DNA of 64,000 bases from Diadema setosum (GCA_033980235.1 CM067075.1:20286844-20350843); one strand, 5' to 3'; shown: positions 45,201 to 56,701, counted from the first letter of the stretch. Numbers and translations: made by a program. The notes: generated by a model from the letters alone, not told the origin.

Positions 45201-48200
45201 TAAAAATTGTAGTAATAAAGCAAAGATTCCTTGGGAAGCAGAACAAAACAAGTACGCACAAAAACGCACACACAAACAGAAACAAAGCAGCTCTCTTACA
45301 TACACGTGGAAAGAATAAACAGGACGTCAAAGGCCAGAAAGGGACAGGAAGAGGACAGAGGAAGGAGCAAAGGAGGGAGAGTTCAAGGGTAGATGCCAAG
45401 GCACGTGAGACTTTGGTCTTACCGAGAAGTGGACTATATGTGAATGATGTATTATAAATTAAGCAAAGTTAAAGACGTTAGCAGCAAAGAAATCAATTAG
45501 CAGCTTTCAAAAATGCAAATCCCCAGTGATATAAGAATCAATAAAAGTTTTCTTTAATTTCAGAGTAAAAGTGTTCAAGCTTAGAGATTTTTCTATGCCG
45601 CTGTCAAGAGAATTCCAGAATTTAGGTCCGGCGAAAGAATATAGACTTTGCAAAAATCGTCCTAAACAGTGGTAAATGAAATTCATTGGTTTGTGTAGTG
45701 GGGTATGAATGTACAGTTTTATCTTGGATAAACATGGTGTCAAACACATGAGGAAGGGAATGATTTATTAATTTGTACATAAACTGTCCTAAATTCAAAC
45801 AATACAAATCCTTGATTTTTTAAATATTATTTTGATGAAACAAGTCATTAGTATGACATCTCCACGATTCTCTACAAATAATACGTAGAGCTTTTTCTGC
45901 AATAATAATATTCTTTCTAGATTATGAGGAATAAGTGTTACCCCAGGCGATAATGCCATAATTCAAGATTAAAGATGAATATAACATTAATAAAACATTT
46001 TTGGGGAAAATATTTAACTTTATTGATAACACCAATATTTCTAGAGATTGTACGGTAAATTGAACCGATATGCAAATTCCAGGTGAGCTTAATATTATAC
46101 CAAGTAGCTTAATTGAGTGTGTCGTTATCATCACAAACTCGTGCATTGTTAATTCCTAGAGATATAAGAAAAAAAAAGAAGCTCTTTCATGATTTACAGC
46201 TCCAGTTCTGCTTTTTAAAAAGACAACTGCGCAATGATTTGATACGAAGGACTTCATCTTTTCTGTTCAAATTCACTGACAAAAAAAAATGACGAAGAGT
46301 TAAATGCAGGCCGATTGGAAAGATTGACGGAATGATAGCACTGGGTGTTTCTGTGATGGCACGGCCGGTGGCACTACGACGGCAGATAATATCTATAGAA
46401 TGTAATGTAGAAAATGTCTGTAATGTCTGTAGAAAACGAAAATAATTTTACCCTATATATTTTCTGTCCATAGCACCATTTGGTGACTGGTTCGAGCACA
46501 CGGCCTACTGGTGGAAGTTACACCATCACCAAAACGTGTTATTCCTAACTTATGAAGACATGAAACAGGTACGTTATTAGGGGACAAGGTATTTGCTTCT
46601 CCCCGTCCCACTTCCCCCTAATGATAAGCAGAAATCTTCGTTATGGATACACGTTCGCGCTAATCTTTATTGAGATTTCATTGCAATCATCATATAATCA
46701 TATAATACATTGAATTGACAATTGTTTTTTTTCCCTGAAATCATGCATTTCACTGATAGATACTATTGACAAAGTACATTTGTCCAACTGTAATGTATCT
46801 CTTGACTTGTAATAAATTAGGTGTGTACGTGGCACAAGAACATGCATGGAAACAGTCGACGCCGGGGATGCTACCTTAGACAGTGAAATAAAACCACACA
46901 AAATGTGAAATTGAATCCAATTAAACAATATCTTCCTTAACATCTGAAGAACGTTCTGTTTATTTCCTACTCGAGCGCTTTTTCTTATTTCCTTTTAAAG
47001 GATTGTAAATCGATTATCAGACGAATTTCTGAGTTCATGGGGAAGTCGCTAAATGATGACGTCATAGAGAAAATCAACGAAACGAGTTGTTTCGAAAGTA
47101 TGAAGTCTCACAGTAGTTCGAGGTTGGATGTGAAGGACACCTTTAAGCGAACCCTTGACCACAGTCAGAACAAGACTTTCTACAGAAAAGGTAACAATCT
47201 TTTCGTGACTTTTCTTTGTAGGAGGGGATTGAAACACAAAAATAGGATTGAGTGAATGCAACAATATGACTAGAGCACATCAGTAAAGATTGAGAAAATT
47301 CAGACAATCCGCTGGAGACCTGTGAATTTTTACAAAGTGCCGGTGCAGCCATTCATTGCTGGATGAGAAGACTTCCCATTTTGTGAAGACATTATAAAGA
47401 GAATAAAAAAAACCCCCAAAACATATACAGTGTAATAAAAAAATGCACATTCCCTCGACTTCTCACTGACAGAATGTTGAAGGTAACAGCATTCATCCTG
47501 CTTTCTGAAAGGTGTAAGTCAAAAGCTTTTTCATTACTCTTAAAAGTTAGAATATATAAATTTGTTTAAATATTCTTTTTTTAGGCCTATATCCATTTCC
47601 ATACACGACGTCACAAAATGTCCTGGTGTTCTAATCCAGAAATGGCGGTAATAGAACTATGAAAATTCATAACTTTTCAATGGATTGACAGACTTTCCTT
47701 AAACTTTCACTGATGCGTTCTACTAATATCGCTGCATATAGGCCAACTCAATCCACTATTTACATTTGTGCTCATTTCCCTTTTACTCTCGTGCACCCTA
47801 ATGTGTGTTTACATTGTGTTGCATTTTTATGAGGAAAGGCAGGGACGCATTCAGAAAAGAGTCTGAAATCTTGTTAATGGCAATTGCTTCAGCCTAAATA
47901 GTTCCGGGTTTGTTGTTGTTGTTGTTGTTGTTGTTTTGTGGGGTTTTTTTTTTGGGGGGGGGGAACATAGTCTCTTTCAAAACTATGACTTGGCTCTATA
48001 TCAGTAACTATATTCCTTCCTTTCTTTATCTTGGTTTCTTTTGACGGGAACTACATTTCACCATTTGCTCTATAAAGGTTTTGTAATTAAATGTTAAATT
48101 ATTACACTAAATATTTTGATATTTTCCTTTCCCTCAAAGGTACCCACATGATGCAAGCATAGTCTTTTGAGTGGGTACCTCCACTTTTTTTTCACAGAGT

Positions 48201-49979
48201 GTATATAAGAGCGTATACTCTAACAGTGGATCCGTAAAGAGAATCTATTCCTGATATGATACGAGATACGTCAAAAATTCTATCCTCAGGCATTTGGGCA
48301 TGTTGTACCAATAGGCATGATAGGTCACGTACAATAATAGCAGATTTTACAACGACGTGTGAAATCTTCACGACTTACTGATTGGGTCGTTGCCTTGCTG
48401 CTGACAGCAAGTAACGCCTTTATTGATACATGTTTAAATGCATAGGACAAAAGAACGATGAATATCTCTGGCATCATAGGCGCCGGAAGTGGGGGGGCAG
48501 GGGGGGCGGCCGCCCCCCCAATCCAAAAAGTGGGGGGGCAAAACGCATTTTTGCCCCCCCAAAAAGCCCCCCCCCCCCAAAAAAAAAAAATGATAATAAT
48601 AATAATAATAATAATAAAAATGGATGAATAAACAAAGAAAATAAAATAAATATGTCTATATATGAATTAAAGGGAAAAAATATGGCTACAAACGGCAGCT
48701 TTTGGACTGTAAAATGTCAAAATTTTCAAGCTCGCTCGCTTCGCTCGCTCGCATCCAGCAGTTGAGCCCGGTGCGCCTCCCCCTTAATTTCTAAAGCGAA
48801 AAACATAGCTACGACGGCAGTTGTTGGACTCCAGAATGTCAAAATTTTCAACCTCGCTCGCTTCGCTCGCTCGCATTGAATCGTTATGCCATTCTCCTAA
48901 TGTTGCTGACAGTAATTGCCAGTAGTTGCGCCCGATGCCCCCAACCCTTAATTTCCAAAGCGAAAGATAAATATACATGTAGCTACAAACGGGAGTTTTG
49001 GGACTGTAAAATGTCAAAATTTTCATGCATGCTCGCTCGCTTCGCTCGCTCGCATTGAATCGTTATGCCACTCTCCTAATGTCGCTGACAGTAATTGCCA
49101 GCAGTTGCGCCCGATGCCCCCCCCCCCCTTTTTTTATTTTCAAAGCGAAAGGTATAGTTACAAACGGGAGTTTGGGGACTGTAACATGTCAAAATTTTCA
49201 AGCTCGCTCGCTTCGCTCGCTCGCATTGAATCGTTATGCCACTCTCCTAACGTTGCTGCCAGTAATTGCAAGCAGTTGCGCCCGATGCCCCCCCCCCCCC
49301 TCCTTAATTTCCAAAGCGAAAGATATAGCTACAAACGGGAGTTTGGGGACTGTAAAATGTCAAAATTCTCAAGCTCGCTCGCTTTGCTCGCTCGCATTGA
49401 ATCGTTATGCCATTCTCCTAATGTTGCTGCCAGTAATTGCCAGCAGTTGCGCCCGATGCGCCGCCCCATTAATTTCCAAAGTGAAAGATATATAGCTACA
49501 AACCCCAGGTTTGGGACTGTAGAATGTCAAAATTTTCAAGCTTGCTCGCTTCGCTCGCTCGCATTGAATCGTTATGCCATTTTCCTAATGTTGCTGCCAA
49601 TAATTGCCAGCAGTTGCGCCCGATCCGCCCCCATTTATTTCCAAAGCGAAATATATAGCTACAATTAAAACTCCAGTTTTGGAACTGTAGAATATCAAAA
49701 TTTTCAAGCTCGCTCGCTTCGCTCGCTTGCATTTTATTGTTATGCCATTCGCCTTATGTTGCTGACGGTATATAATTTGTCGATCGTTTCGCACCGTCAT
49801 TCCATAATCCATGTAAGGAAAACTTACAATGTTCCTCAATGACTGCGTTGTTGAATGTATCACATTCCGTAATGTATTGTAGTCCCATTATTGCTCACGC
49901 ACACACGCACAACTGGCACAAGCATACAGACCGTCAAAATTACTTTATGGTTCCCCCCATGTTTCGACCCACCGTACGC

Positions 49980-50059
<80 letters not shown>

Positions 50060-50306
50060 ATTGTGTAACATATGCATGGTTTAATCTTGAGCCCCCTCCA
50101 ATGTTTGCCCCCCCAATCCAAAACTGCTTCCGGCGCGCCTGTCTGGCATCACATGATTTTTCGCTGCTCTGGTTGCAGGTATCATTGGGGACTGGAGAAA
50201 CTACTTCAGCGAAGAGCAGAGTCGTCGAGTGGACAGAAGATATGAGGAGGAAGTAGCATGTTTGGGACTCGAATTGGTTTTCGACAACCACCGACCAGCA
50301 TTATGA
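41600..50306 (+). CDS. cytosolic sulfotransferase (SULT family), six exons, probably frame-disrupted in exon 1
   Basis: The product would transfer sulfonate from PAPS to hydroxyl or amine groups of small molecules in the cytosol. Coding pieces: 41,600-41,764, 43,023-43,148, 43,903-44,130, 46,474-46,568, 47,001-47,190 and 50,179-50,306. Family motifs in order: YPKTG|TTW (PAPS 5'-phosphosulfate loop, split by intron 1), RILKTH with the catalytic histidine, VVYVTRNPKDTAVSHFHF (3'-phosphate contacts), TYEDMK, and RKGIIGDW near the C-terminus. The exon lengths 126 and 95 nt equal those of vertebrate SULT genes, as I remember them. All intron phases agree from intron 1 on if the exon 2 donor is at 43,149. 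The defect: between FKV and YPKTG about nine codons (the x-DDVWIxT region) are missing and the frame is shifted, as if about 25 nt were lost. The usual dimer motif KxxxTVxxxE is not kept. Start M41600 is a guess; an in-frame ATG at 41,537 and open frame further up also exist. Confidence 0.85.
42188..42232 (+). repeat. (ATC)n microsatellite in intron 1
   Basis: About 15 CAT/ATC units. The M-rich minus-strand frame over it is an artefact. Confidence 0.9.
42570..42842 (+). mobile_element. LINE 3' end in intron 1
   Basis: GTGATCCACGTCTTACAAGCTCCGCTTTTCAGAAGATCACTC, related to the piece at 4934, runs to a short TTGATTTGAATTGAATTGA tail near 42,825-42,840. Sense to the gene; no coding part remains. 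Confidence 0.5.
43023..43148 (+). CDS. sulfotransferase exon 2
   Basis: The acceptor TTCTTCTCGTAG is followed by GA, which completes the glycine of YPKTG, then TTWVQMIVYLV and IPFLDIPVNSVAV. A strong donor (GCG|GTAAGT at 43,145) would put exon 3 out of frame. The weaker GTGTAT at 43,149 keeps the frame and gives a 126-nt exon, so I place the end at 43,148. Confidence 0.75.
43903..44130 (+). CDS. sulfotransferase exon 3
   Basis: After the acceptor TGTTGTTCAG, TG completes ATG with the last base of exon 2. It encodes NEMAEDLPRILKTHAMPQFL with the catalytic histidine, then KAKVVYVTRNPKDTAVSHF and a WDEFFEEFINGR end. The donor is GC, not GT: AAGAG|GCGAGT at 44,131. It joins in phase with exon 4. 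Confidence 0.9.
44131..46473 (+). other. intron 3, GC-AG type, with antisense LINE
   Basis: Starts GCGAGT and ends TTTTCTGTCCATAG. It holds an antisense LINE at about 44,931-46,160 and otherwise AT-rich DNA. No GT donor in the correct phase lies nearby. Confidence 0.75.
44931..46160 (-). pseudogene. decayed CR1/jockey-like LINE, 3' part, antisense in intron 3
   Basis: On the minus strand the frames read, in order, IKLLGIILSS, FPKNVLLMLYSSLILNYGIIAWGNTY (46,146-45,922), KALRIICRESW, FMYKLINHSLPHVF (45,807-45,622), RTIFAKSIFF and GPKFWNSLDSGIEKSLSLNTF (to 45,507). This is the thumb and C-terminal region after the reverse transcriptase of CR1/jockey-like LINEs, broken by stops and shifts. The 3' UTR follows to a (TTTCATTTCATTTTA)-type tail at 44,931-44,968. 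Confidence 0.75.
46474..46568 (+). CDS. sulfotransferase exon 4
   Basis: 95 nt. CA completes GCA, then PFGDWFEHTAYWWKLHHHQN and VLFLTYEDMKQ; the last part is the conserved YEDMK element. Donor CAG|GTACGT. In vertebrate SULT genes the equivalent exon is also 95 nt (from memory). Confidence 0.92.
47001..47190 (+). CDS. sulfotransferase exon 5
   Basis: Acceptor CCTTTTAAAG. Encodes DCKSIIRRISEFMGKSLNDD, INETSCFESMKSHSSS and KTFYRK, ending in the first base of glycine at donor AAAAG|GTAACA. This is the helix and loop region before the RKGxxGDW box. Confidence 0.92.
47191..48466. other. first part of intron 5
   Basis: Contains a segment at about 47,640-47,780 (AATATCGCTGCATATAGGCC, TCAATCCACTATTTACAT) related to 9665-9775, a (GTT)n run near 47,908 and a G10 run near 47,957. 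No exon seen. Confidence 0.5.
48700..49760 (+). repeat. seven-unit tandem array, about 170 bp per unit
   Basis: The marker GCTCGCTTCGCTCGC starts near 48,734, 48,856, 49,035, 49,205, 49,376, 49,544 and 49,712, i.e. one spacing of about 123 and then 168-178 bp. Each unit also carries CCAAAGCGAAAGATATAGC, ACTGTAAAATGTCAAAATTTT, ATTGAATCGTTATGCCA and CAGCAGTTGCGCCCGATGC, with variable C-runs. Open frames up to 187 codons cross the units but are translations of the repeat. Confidence 0.9.
49983..50052. repeat. (TA)n(GT)n microsatellite
   Basis: About 38 bp of TA followed by about 30 bp of GT, inside the element in intron 5. Confidence 0.95.
50179..50306 (+). CDS. sulfotransferase exon 6 (last)
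   Basis: Acceptor GCTCTGGTTGCAG, 28 bp after the 3' target duplication of the intron element. Encodes GIIGDWRNYFSEEQSRRVDR and CLGLELVFDNHRPAL, then TGA. GDW completes the PAPS-binding box. Where vertebrate SULTs have KxxxTVxxxE for dimerisation, this has R-x3-SE-x3-R. Confidence 0.92.
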
Positions 50307-50311
50307 ATAAA
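50306..50311 (+). terminator. AATAAA overlapping the sulfotransferase stop codon
   Basis: The last A of TGA begins AATAAA. A CT-rich tract follows about 45 bp later. If used, the 3' UTR would be about 20-30 nt. Confidence 0.4.
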
Positions 50312-53300
50312 CTGTTATTTGGGGTTAGCTGATGCGGATACAAAGTGCTTGCAATTGTCTCTCTCTCTCTCTTTCTCTCTCTTTCTCTCCATTTCTCTCT
50401 CTTTCTCTCTCTTTCTCTCTCTCTCTATAGACACTTGTCGAGATAAATACAACTGAGTTACATTCATAATGGCGACCGTCTCTCTTTTCACTCGTCGAAT
50501 CCAGCGAAACATTTGTTTTATTTTTTTTATGAGAGATAAAGATGCAATTGGTGAAAATGCAAATATCAACCTTTCGTCTCTAGTAAACATATCTTTATTT
50601 CTACATTCACTCTTGATATATCTGATACTCTTATTCAATTTTTCTAGCATTATGAAATATTATTTTACATTAATATCTCTTTTATAAAGCATTGGGATGA
50701 TAATTTAACCTATAATGCGTATTTTCATATATAAAAAATTACATTTTGTTGGATTCTTTTAACATTTTCTTTACGTTGTTACATTTACAATTACTGTGAC
50801 ATGAATCATTGTAGCATCCTTATCCAACGGTAATAGTATGTGGAATTATCTCATTTCCGATTCTACAAAAACTCTGCCATTGTGTTCTTCAAGTCCTCTG
50901 CCTTTGCTGAATTCATGTATGATATGTCTGGGATAAACTCTCCTCAAAAAATACATCGTACTAACGGTGTCTGCTGTGTGCAAACAACTTTTGTTCTTGA
51001 ATTTTACAATCATGGAGCAATTGCTGAAACTTGACTTCCCTAATTATATGATGCATAACAAACTTTTATTTTAATTCTATGTCAGTTCAGTTCAGTTCTG
51101 TTCAGTATATCTTAACACGCAACCAGCTTCAGCCAATGGCTGTTCTTTAGCTGGTCCGTGCCTCATAAAATCACATAAACATCATCATACATTATACAAT
51201 AACAAATATAACAATACAAACAAAACCAAAAATGCAAACCATTGATTAAAATACAAGAAAAAAAAAGAAGAAAATGCCAAACGTTTACACTCTTCCATCC
51301 CCCGTCGACCCATAACATAATACTGAATGTTCACATAATATTTATCTTTATTCATCAGCTATGTTTCATGAATTAACACTATTTCAGTCTAACACCTAAA
51401 CACTCATCTTAAATCCAGCAAATTACTTATTTTTTTTTAGATGTACAGGAAGCTAATTCTGTCGTGTGAAACCTCTATTTGATAAGCTCCGTTTCTTGAA
51501 ATTTGTCATATCCAGGTCATCGAGCCTTTCCCATCGATACCCTTTTTATGACTTGAAATTCAATTTCTGTCATTTCAACTATTTCCATGTCTATGAGGAT
51601 TTCTATTTTTTTAACCTATGGTCACGGTGTTTTTTGTTTTTGTCTTTTTTATGTTTATGACTAGTATTATTCCCTTCATGCTATCTATATCAGTAACAAG
51701 CATTCTATCATTATTATTTTAAGAGCCATTATTCCTCACGTGTTAATGCACTGTTACCCCATCATACAGGAACCAGTACAATTCACTTGCCACCTCAGTA
51801 GGCCTACAGTTTGCCACCAACCACTACCATGAACCAAGACAGTTTAGTACCAGCGGCTCGTTACGTAACAATTTTTGTACTCATTTAACATGTTTAAACA
51901 CATTTTGTAGTTTCGGATACTACGAGGCAAAAGGCATGTGTACTACTCAAGGTTATTTTCCCTCTACTGACCTGTATCAAGTTGTACCGTCCATCTGTAT
52001 GTATACTCTGTATATTTCACGATCTGTAATACACTTTGAGTGCATTAGTTTTTGCTAACTCGGGTAAGTATATAAGGGCTAGTCATGGGAATGCTTCTTA
52101 GTTGTCATTAACAAGCCGTTTCTATATCCATTAAATACATTATCATCATTTGATAATGTTGGTAAACTGGTTCATCCGTCAGTTAGGCCCAGAGTGGTTC
52201 CATTGATGCCGAGGAGTAGTCTTTGTTCCCATCACGTCAAGCTTTAATGTTATAGCCTTACTACACTTATGACATTTTAATTCAAAATAAATGCCTATAT
52301 GTACTAATAAGTAAACGATTTCCAAAGTACATGCCTGTATGTCGGAGAGAAAGCTGCAATAACTCGTCTTGGCATCCATTTGTATTGCATGGGGAATGAT
52401 AAACAGCTTCTTAGGACTCCATCGGAGATTGTCTGTTGATTTCACGCGGTCAGTGTTATGTGCTTGGTGTCTCTCTACGTATTAAATGGCAAACACGACC
52501 CCCGGTCAACGATCTTTGCTCTTCAGACATCGAGCGATGCGTTCATTTGGGCCTTACTTTCCTCGATATTGTTGTTGTTGCTGTTGTTCTTGTTCTAGTG
52601 GCGCTTGAGGTGTTGTAACATTGTGTATAAGTGAGTGTGCATATTTTCTAATTGGAATGTTTGCTTTCTCGTGTACATATTAAACCTAGCTGTTGCCTAT
52701 GTAGCCAAAGACAAGAAACAAAACGCGAGAAACAATAAATCAAATGTTTACGGAAAACCTCAACGTCGAAATAGCCCCATAGATTCGTGGTAAATATATT
52801 GTACTGAGGATGCAACTTTTCTCCGATCTCTAACTGAGATATTCTTAGAATGTATTTAAATTTTGTATACAAGTTCTTTGGCGACGGATTTCTCAGTTCA
52901 GAGATGACGCAGTGGATGATTTATATGTGTTCTTCTTTCTTTCTCTCATGTCTCTTATTACGTCGATATCTTTTTTTTTAAATCTAATACTACATTGAGT
53001 CTTCAATAATTACATATAGCAACATAGATTAAATCAATCAATGGTATTGAAGGGATTACCTAAAAGTGTCATTTCAATTAAGTAATTTTATCAAAATCTT
53101 GCGTACAAATACATGGTTTGTTGTTTTAAGTTTTTAGATAAAAAAATTCTTTCTGGTTACTAACTTAAACATACCTTTAAAGTCCAATGCTCTACTGTCG
53201 CGTTAGTGTTTAGAAAGCAACATCGTCCTTCATATCGAAAAAAAAGGGGTATGACTAGGTTTATAAGATATGCGTTTCGGAAATCATATCCAAATGTTAC

Positions 53301-54620
53301 AATATATATATTTGTGGAACCATTAAAAGACTTGTGTCAAAAGAGCATTTATACAATAACATTTTCGATATACTTTCAAAATATACTTACATGAAGACAA
53401 AAATAAAATGCACGCACTTAAGAACCAACTTCTCAACAAAATAAACACTTATTCCTGTTTTTCGATCTATATTGTACATGAACTTGAAATCAATATTGTT
53501 TAAGGTCCTTATCGGGCATATGCTTTTCAATTTAAATGTCCAGATTTCACTTCTGTCTAGCTCTTGATTTGTCTGAATTCAAGTTTGGTATTCCTGCATA
53601 AATCTCGGTTTGTTTGGGTATTTTTTCAGTCGATATAATCGATTTCATTTTAGTACAAGCTTTACACAAGATGTAATTGTAATTCATTTATCGTGAACAA
53701 TCTCTTCGTCCCTGAAAACAACAACAACAAACAAATGCGTACGCTTAATGACAGAAAATAAAGTATATGGTTTGTTGGGATTATTTACTTCTTGCTTGTA
53801 ACACTGGAAACCTAATTTGGTACAGCAAAAATTTAGACAGGGAACGACCACGGACATATATAATCACTGAAGAGTAAAATTGTGTAAGCATAACTGTGAA
53901 ATTTCATACAAGAAAACTGTCAAAAATTAGGGAATTCAAGAAATTGTGAAGTTTCGCTAATTTTGAAAAACTTCTCGGACAGCTGATTTGAATATGCAAT
54001 TGGTGAGCTGATGATGCCATCACCTCGCTATTCCCATTGATCATGTACAAACACACACACACACACACACACATAAACACACATCTGGCTGAATAAGTTA
54101 GAATAACTATCAGTCAGATGAAGATTTGCCACTGGGCATAACTGCGTTTAAACACACACACACACAAAGAAAAGAAAAAACGCAGGTATTTCAAGATTGT
54201 GTGGCGAAGACATCAACTTACTCATTTGGATATTCATATTGAATGTTCAACATATTTATTATGCTTTGTGAAAATTAATAAACTTCATAATTTGATAACT
54301 TTCGATTTTTATGAAATTCTCGCTGCAGCGCATGCATGCTTTAAACATTTCTTTATAAAATATTTCTTATTCGGCAAATTTATGACTGCACGGTCCGGAA
54401 TTTCTCTTTAATGGTCTGAAAGAAAATGTGATAGGGCCTAAAAACGGTTAGATATAGGAGACGGCATCCATTAATTACTGTTCCTTTTGCCAATTAAAAA
54501 CTATTAACAACTCTTTAGTTTGGATGTTCTCCCTTACTTGCTAAACCTCATAGATAGCATGTGACATTAATTTAGAACTTATCAAACCTAAACGTGAGAA
54601 TTGTCTCACTTATTGAGCAA
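50312..54620. other. intergenic, no gene seen
   Basis: Contains a CT-rich tract (50,357-50,430), a LINE-tail-like (CAGTT)n run near 51,085-51,108 followed by A/T-rich antisense 3' sequence, CA tracts (54,052-54,072), and a segment at about 53,930-54,045 (GAATATGCAATTGGTGAGCTGATGATG) shared in part with the foldback at 9.8-11.1 kb. No coding exon or RNA gene recognised. The 3' UTR of the minus-strand gene at 54,621 probably occupies the right edge; TTTATT at about 54,255 gives a possible AATAAA on that strand. Confidence 0.5.
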
Positions 54621-55288
54621 TCAGAGCTTCGTTTCATTGTCATCGTCCTCCTTGACGCGGGGTAGCTCCGCGTCCAGATCTTGAGCATGTTGATCGACTC
54701 CGGCGTCTGCGACATGGTTTTGCTCCTTATCGAACTCTTGAGCATGTTGATCTAGTCTGACCTCTATGTCATTCTTCCACCGCGTGTCATTTGCATCGCG
54801 ACCGACTGTTTGCGGAATGGGGTGCAAATTAACTCCCTCTTGCTGGATGTCGATATTCTCCCGATGTAATGGCATCATAGCAACCGATCTGTTAATTTCT
54901 TTTTGTGACGTCATCTCGATATGAGAACCATCCAGTGCAGCCGTTTCATCTGCCTCGTAGCCATCCTTGTAGCTGGGTTCGTCTTTCAGCCACTTCTTGC
55001 CCTCATCATCATTTTCGGAGTCGACGTGGATCCCGTCACTTTGATCGTCAGAGTGTTCGGCAAGACCATCGTTCGAGTCTCTAGTGATCATGACCCTTGA
55101 CCTCTGCGTAACATTTGCTAACAGCCCATCGTTTTCTCTCAGACTGGTATTGCTGTCTTTAATTACGTTTATACTGGCACTTGGGTGCTGGAATGAAGTG
55201 TCCTGCATGTTAAAGTCCTCCCCGGGAGGGGGCGCCATCACCTTATGGCTGCCTTCGGCCGAAGAGTTGCCATTCTCTTCTTGTTCAT
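54621..55288 (-). CDS. acidic protein, coding exon 2
   Basis: Begins with AT completing an Asp codon after acceptor TTTCGTCTTAG and runs open for 222 codons to TGA. Its base composition (about half GC) is clearly above its surroundings, and codon use has no stop over 660 bp, which supports real coding. Confidence 0.75.
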
Positions 55289-56685
55289 CTAAGACGAAAT
55301 GCACACAAATAGAAGAGTACGAAGTTAACCTATAGTCTTCAAATTTCATGTACAATTTATATTATATTCCACGGACATTTTAAAGACTACTTGTGCTCAT
55401 AAAAGAGTTGATCATAACGATATTTTATTGAAGGATATCCTCTTGAGAAATGGGAGGAATTTGATTATCCTATTAAATGAAATTCAGCTTAGTTATTCTC
55501 ACTTCCTGATTACGTGACCTCATTCGTAATGCAGGGTCTGACCGTTTCTACGTCTTTGGTCTCTATGGTGCATGTTTGTGCGTGTGAATTAATATGTGTG
55601 GTACCATGCCTATGAGTATGTGTGTTGATGGAGTAAGGGCGTGCATGAGTCCCATCGTGTGGTGAAGATCAGTAATAGTCTGTTCTATCAAACTTGAGTC
55701 ATAGATCAATACCTAACAATGCTTTGACTCGACATGTAATGCTACCTATATGCTATGATTTTTTTTTTCTGGTTCATTGTTTCGTCATTTGTAAACTAAA
55801 TCAAACATCAGTAGATCCAGTTCTGCAGGCTGAATGCATCAATCGTAGCCTTTATGAACCATTAAAACAGAAATAAAACAACAACAACAACAACAACAAC
55901 ACACACACACACACACATAATGTACACTCACATCCAAGTACCGCCTTGCTCTCTATCAAGTTTAGAATCTATACGTAGATTCATCGTGTGATAAAAAGTT
56001 ATAGGCCTATCTCAGGATCTGCGTTTTGTCTTTTAGTTGCGGCATTGCCAAAAAAAGAAACAAAAAGAAACAAAACATGCAAGAACGAAAGGGGATTGAG
56101 TGGTAACGAGTAGAATGAAGTTGGGTGTATAGATTTTTGGTAAATCCACCAATCTTGATGAATAGAATGCCTTCTATCAAAAATTAAGAAAGGCTATAAT
56201 TCAAAATATAGGCCCTATAGCAAGCGGTAATTATCTACAGAATGCAATGAACCTCTGAGTGGCACGAAGCCACTAAACTCTGTGTGAATATTACTATGAA
56301 GATCGTAATGAAACTTATCAACTATTTATCAATAGAATGATAATAATGTTAATAATCGTGATCTTCGCAAATGAGTCCAGTCGAACAGATTTAATTTACA
56401 CGCTTTTAATTTTGATTACCCAAACTGAGACGTAGATCTGTTTCGTAGAATATCTCTCAAATAATTATTAGAATTAATATGAAACCACCAGTCGAGGTAT
56501 ATACAATATGTAAGATAAAAACTCGACGAAGCGTGTTTACCTTCTTTCTGGATGTTGACCGCAGCGCCATGTGATTCCCGATGGAAGTTTCTCCCTGCTA
56601 TGAACCTGTGTGCGAGGTGGTGGACGAAGACGAGGGCGACAAGGAGGAAGAGAAGACGCCTGATGCGCAGCTTGGTTGGTTTCAT
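54621..56685 (-). CDS. acidic type II membrane or secreted protein, family unknown
   Basis: Two coding exons: 56,685-56,541 (48 codons plus one base) and 55,288-54,621. The splice GAAG|GTAAAC to CGTCTTAG|ATGAAC joins in phase to give a 270-residue protein. Residues 1-10 are basic (K3, K5, R7, R9, R10), 11-25 hydrophobic (LLFLLVALVFVHHLA), as in a signal anchor or signal peptide. The rest is hydrophilic and strongly acidic with six N-glycosylation sequons (NSS, NTS, NVT, NRS, NDT, NET), fitting the secretory lumen. DQHAQ occurs at 228-232 and 247-251, and the C-terminus is EDDDNETKL. It looks like the cytoplasmic tail, anchor and stem of a Golgi enzyme, or a GOLM/GPP130-type Golgi protein, but no catalytic or coiled-coil domain follows. 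I do not recognise the family. Confidence 0.7.
55289..56540 (-). other. intron between the coding exons of the acidic protein
   Basis: GTAAAC...CTTAG. Contains (AAC)n(AC)n near 55,876-55,917 and otherwise AT-rich DNA. The small plus-strand frame at 55,694-55,876 has no support. Confidence 0.65.
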
Positions 56686-56701
56686 GCTTCACAGCAGGTG
56701 T
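56541..56701 (-). CDS. acidic protein, coding exon 1
   Basis: ATG at 56,685 after an acceptor with a long pyrimidine tract (CCTTCCCCCATTCCCCACATCTTAG) at 56,702, so 16 nt of 5' UTR precede the ATG in this exon. Encodes the signal-anchor region and ends at GAAG|GTAAAC. Confidence 0.75.

Larger units (their letters stand above)
48467..50151. mobile_element. 1.66-kb element with 10-bp target duplications, in intron 5
   Basis: TCTGGCATCA occurs at 48,467-48,476 and again at 50,142-50,151, directly outside the element. The ends are related inversely: left TAGGCGCCGGAAGTGGGGG, right (reverse complement) CAGGCGCGCCGGAAGCAG followed by TTTTGGATTGGGGGGGC. The body is a run of seven related units and a TA/GT microsatellite. 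It has no transposase. TSDs of 9-11 bp fit Mutator-like elements, but the family is inferred only from that. Confidence 0.8.

Noticed and set aside
49025..49668. Overlapping frames of 156 and 187 codons with repeated SLARIESLCHSPNVAAS-like units
   Set aside because: The units coincide with the 170-bp tandem DNA repeat. Two frames are open at once over the same DNA, which points to lack of stops in the repeat and not to a protein.
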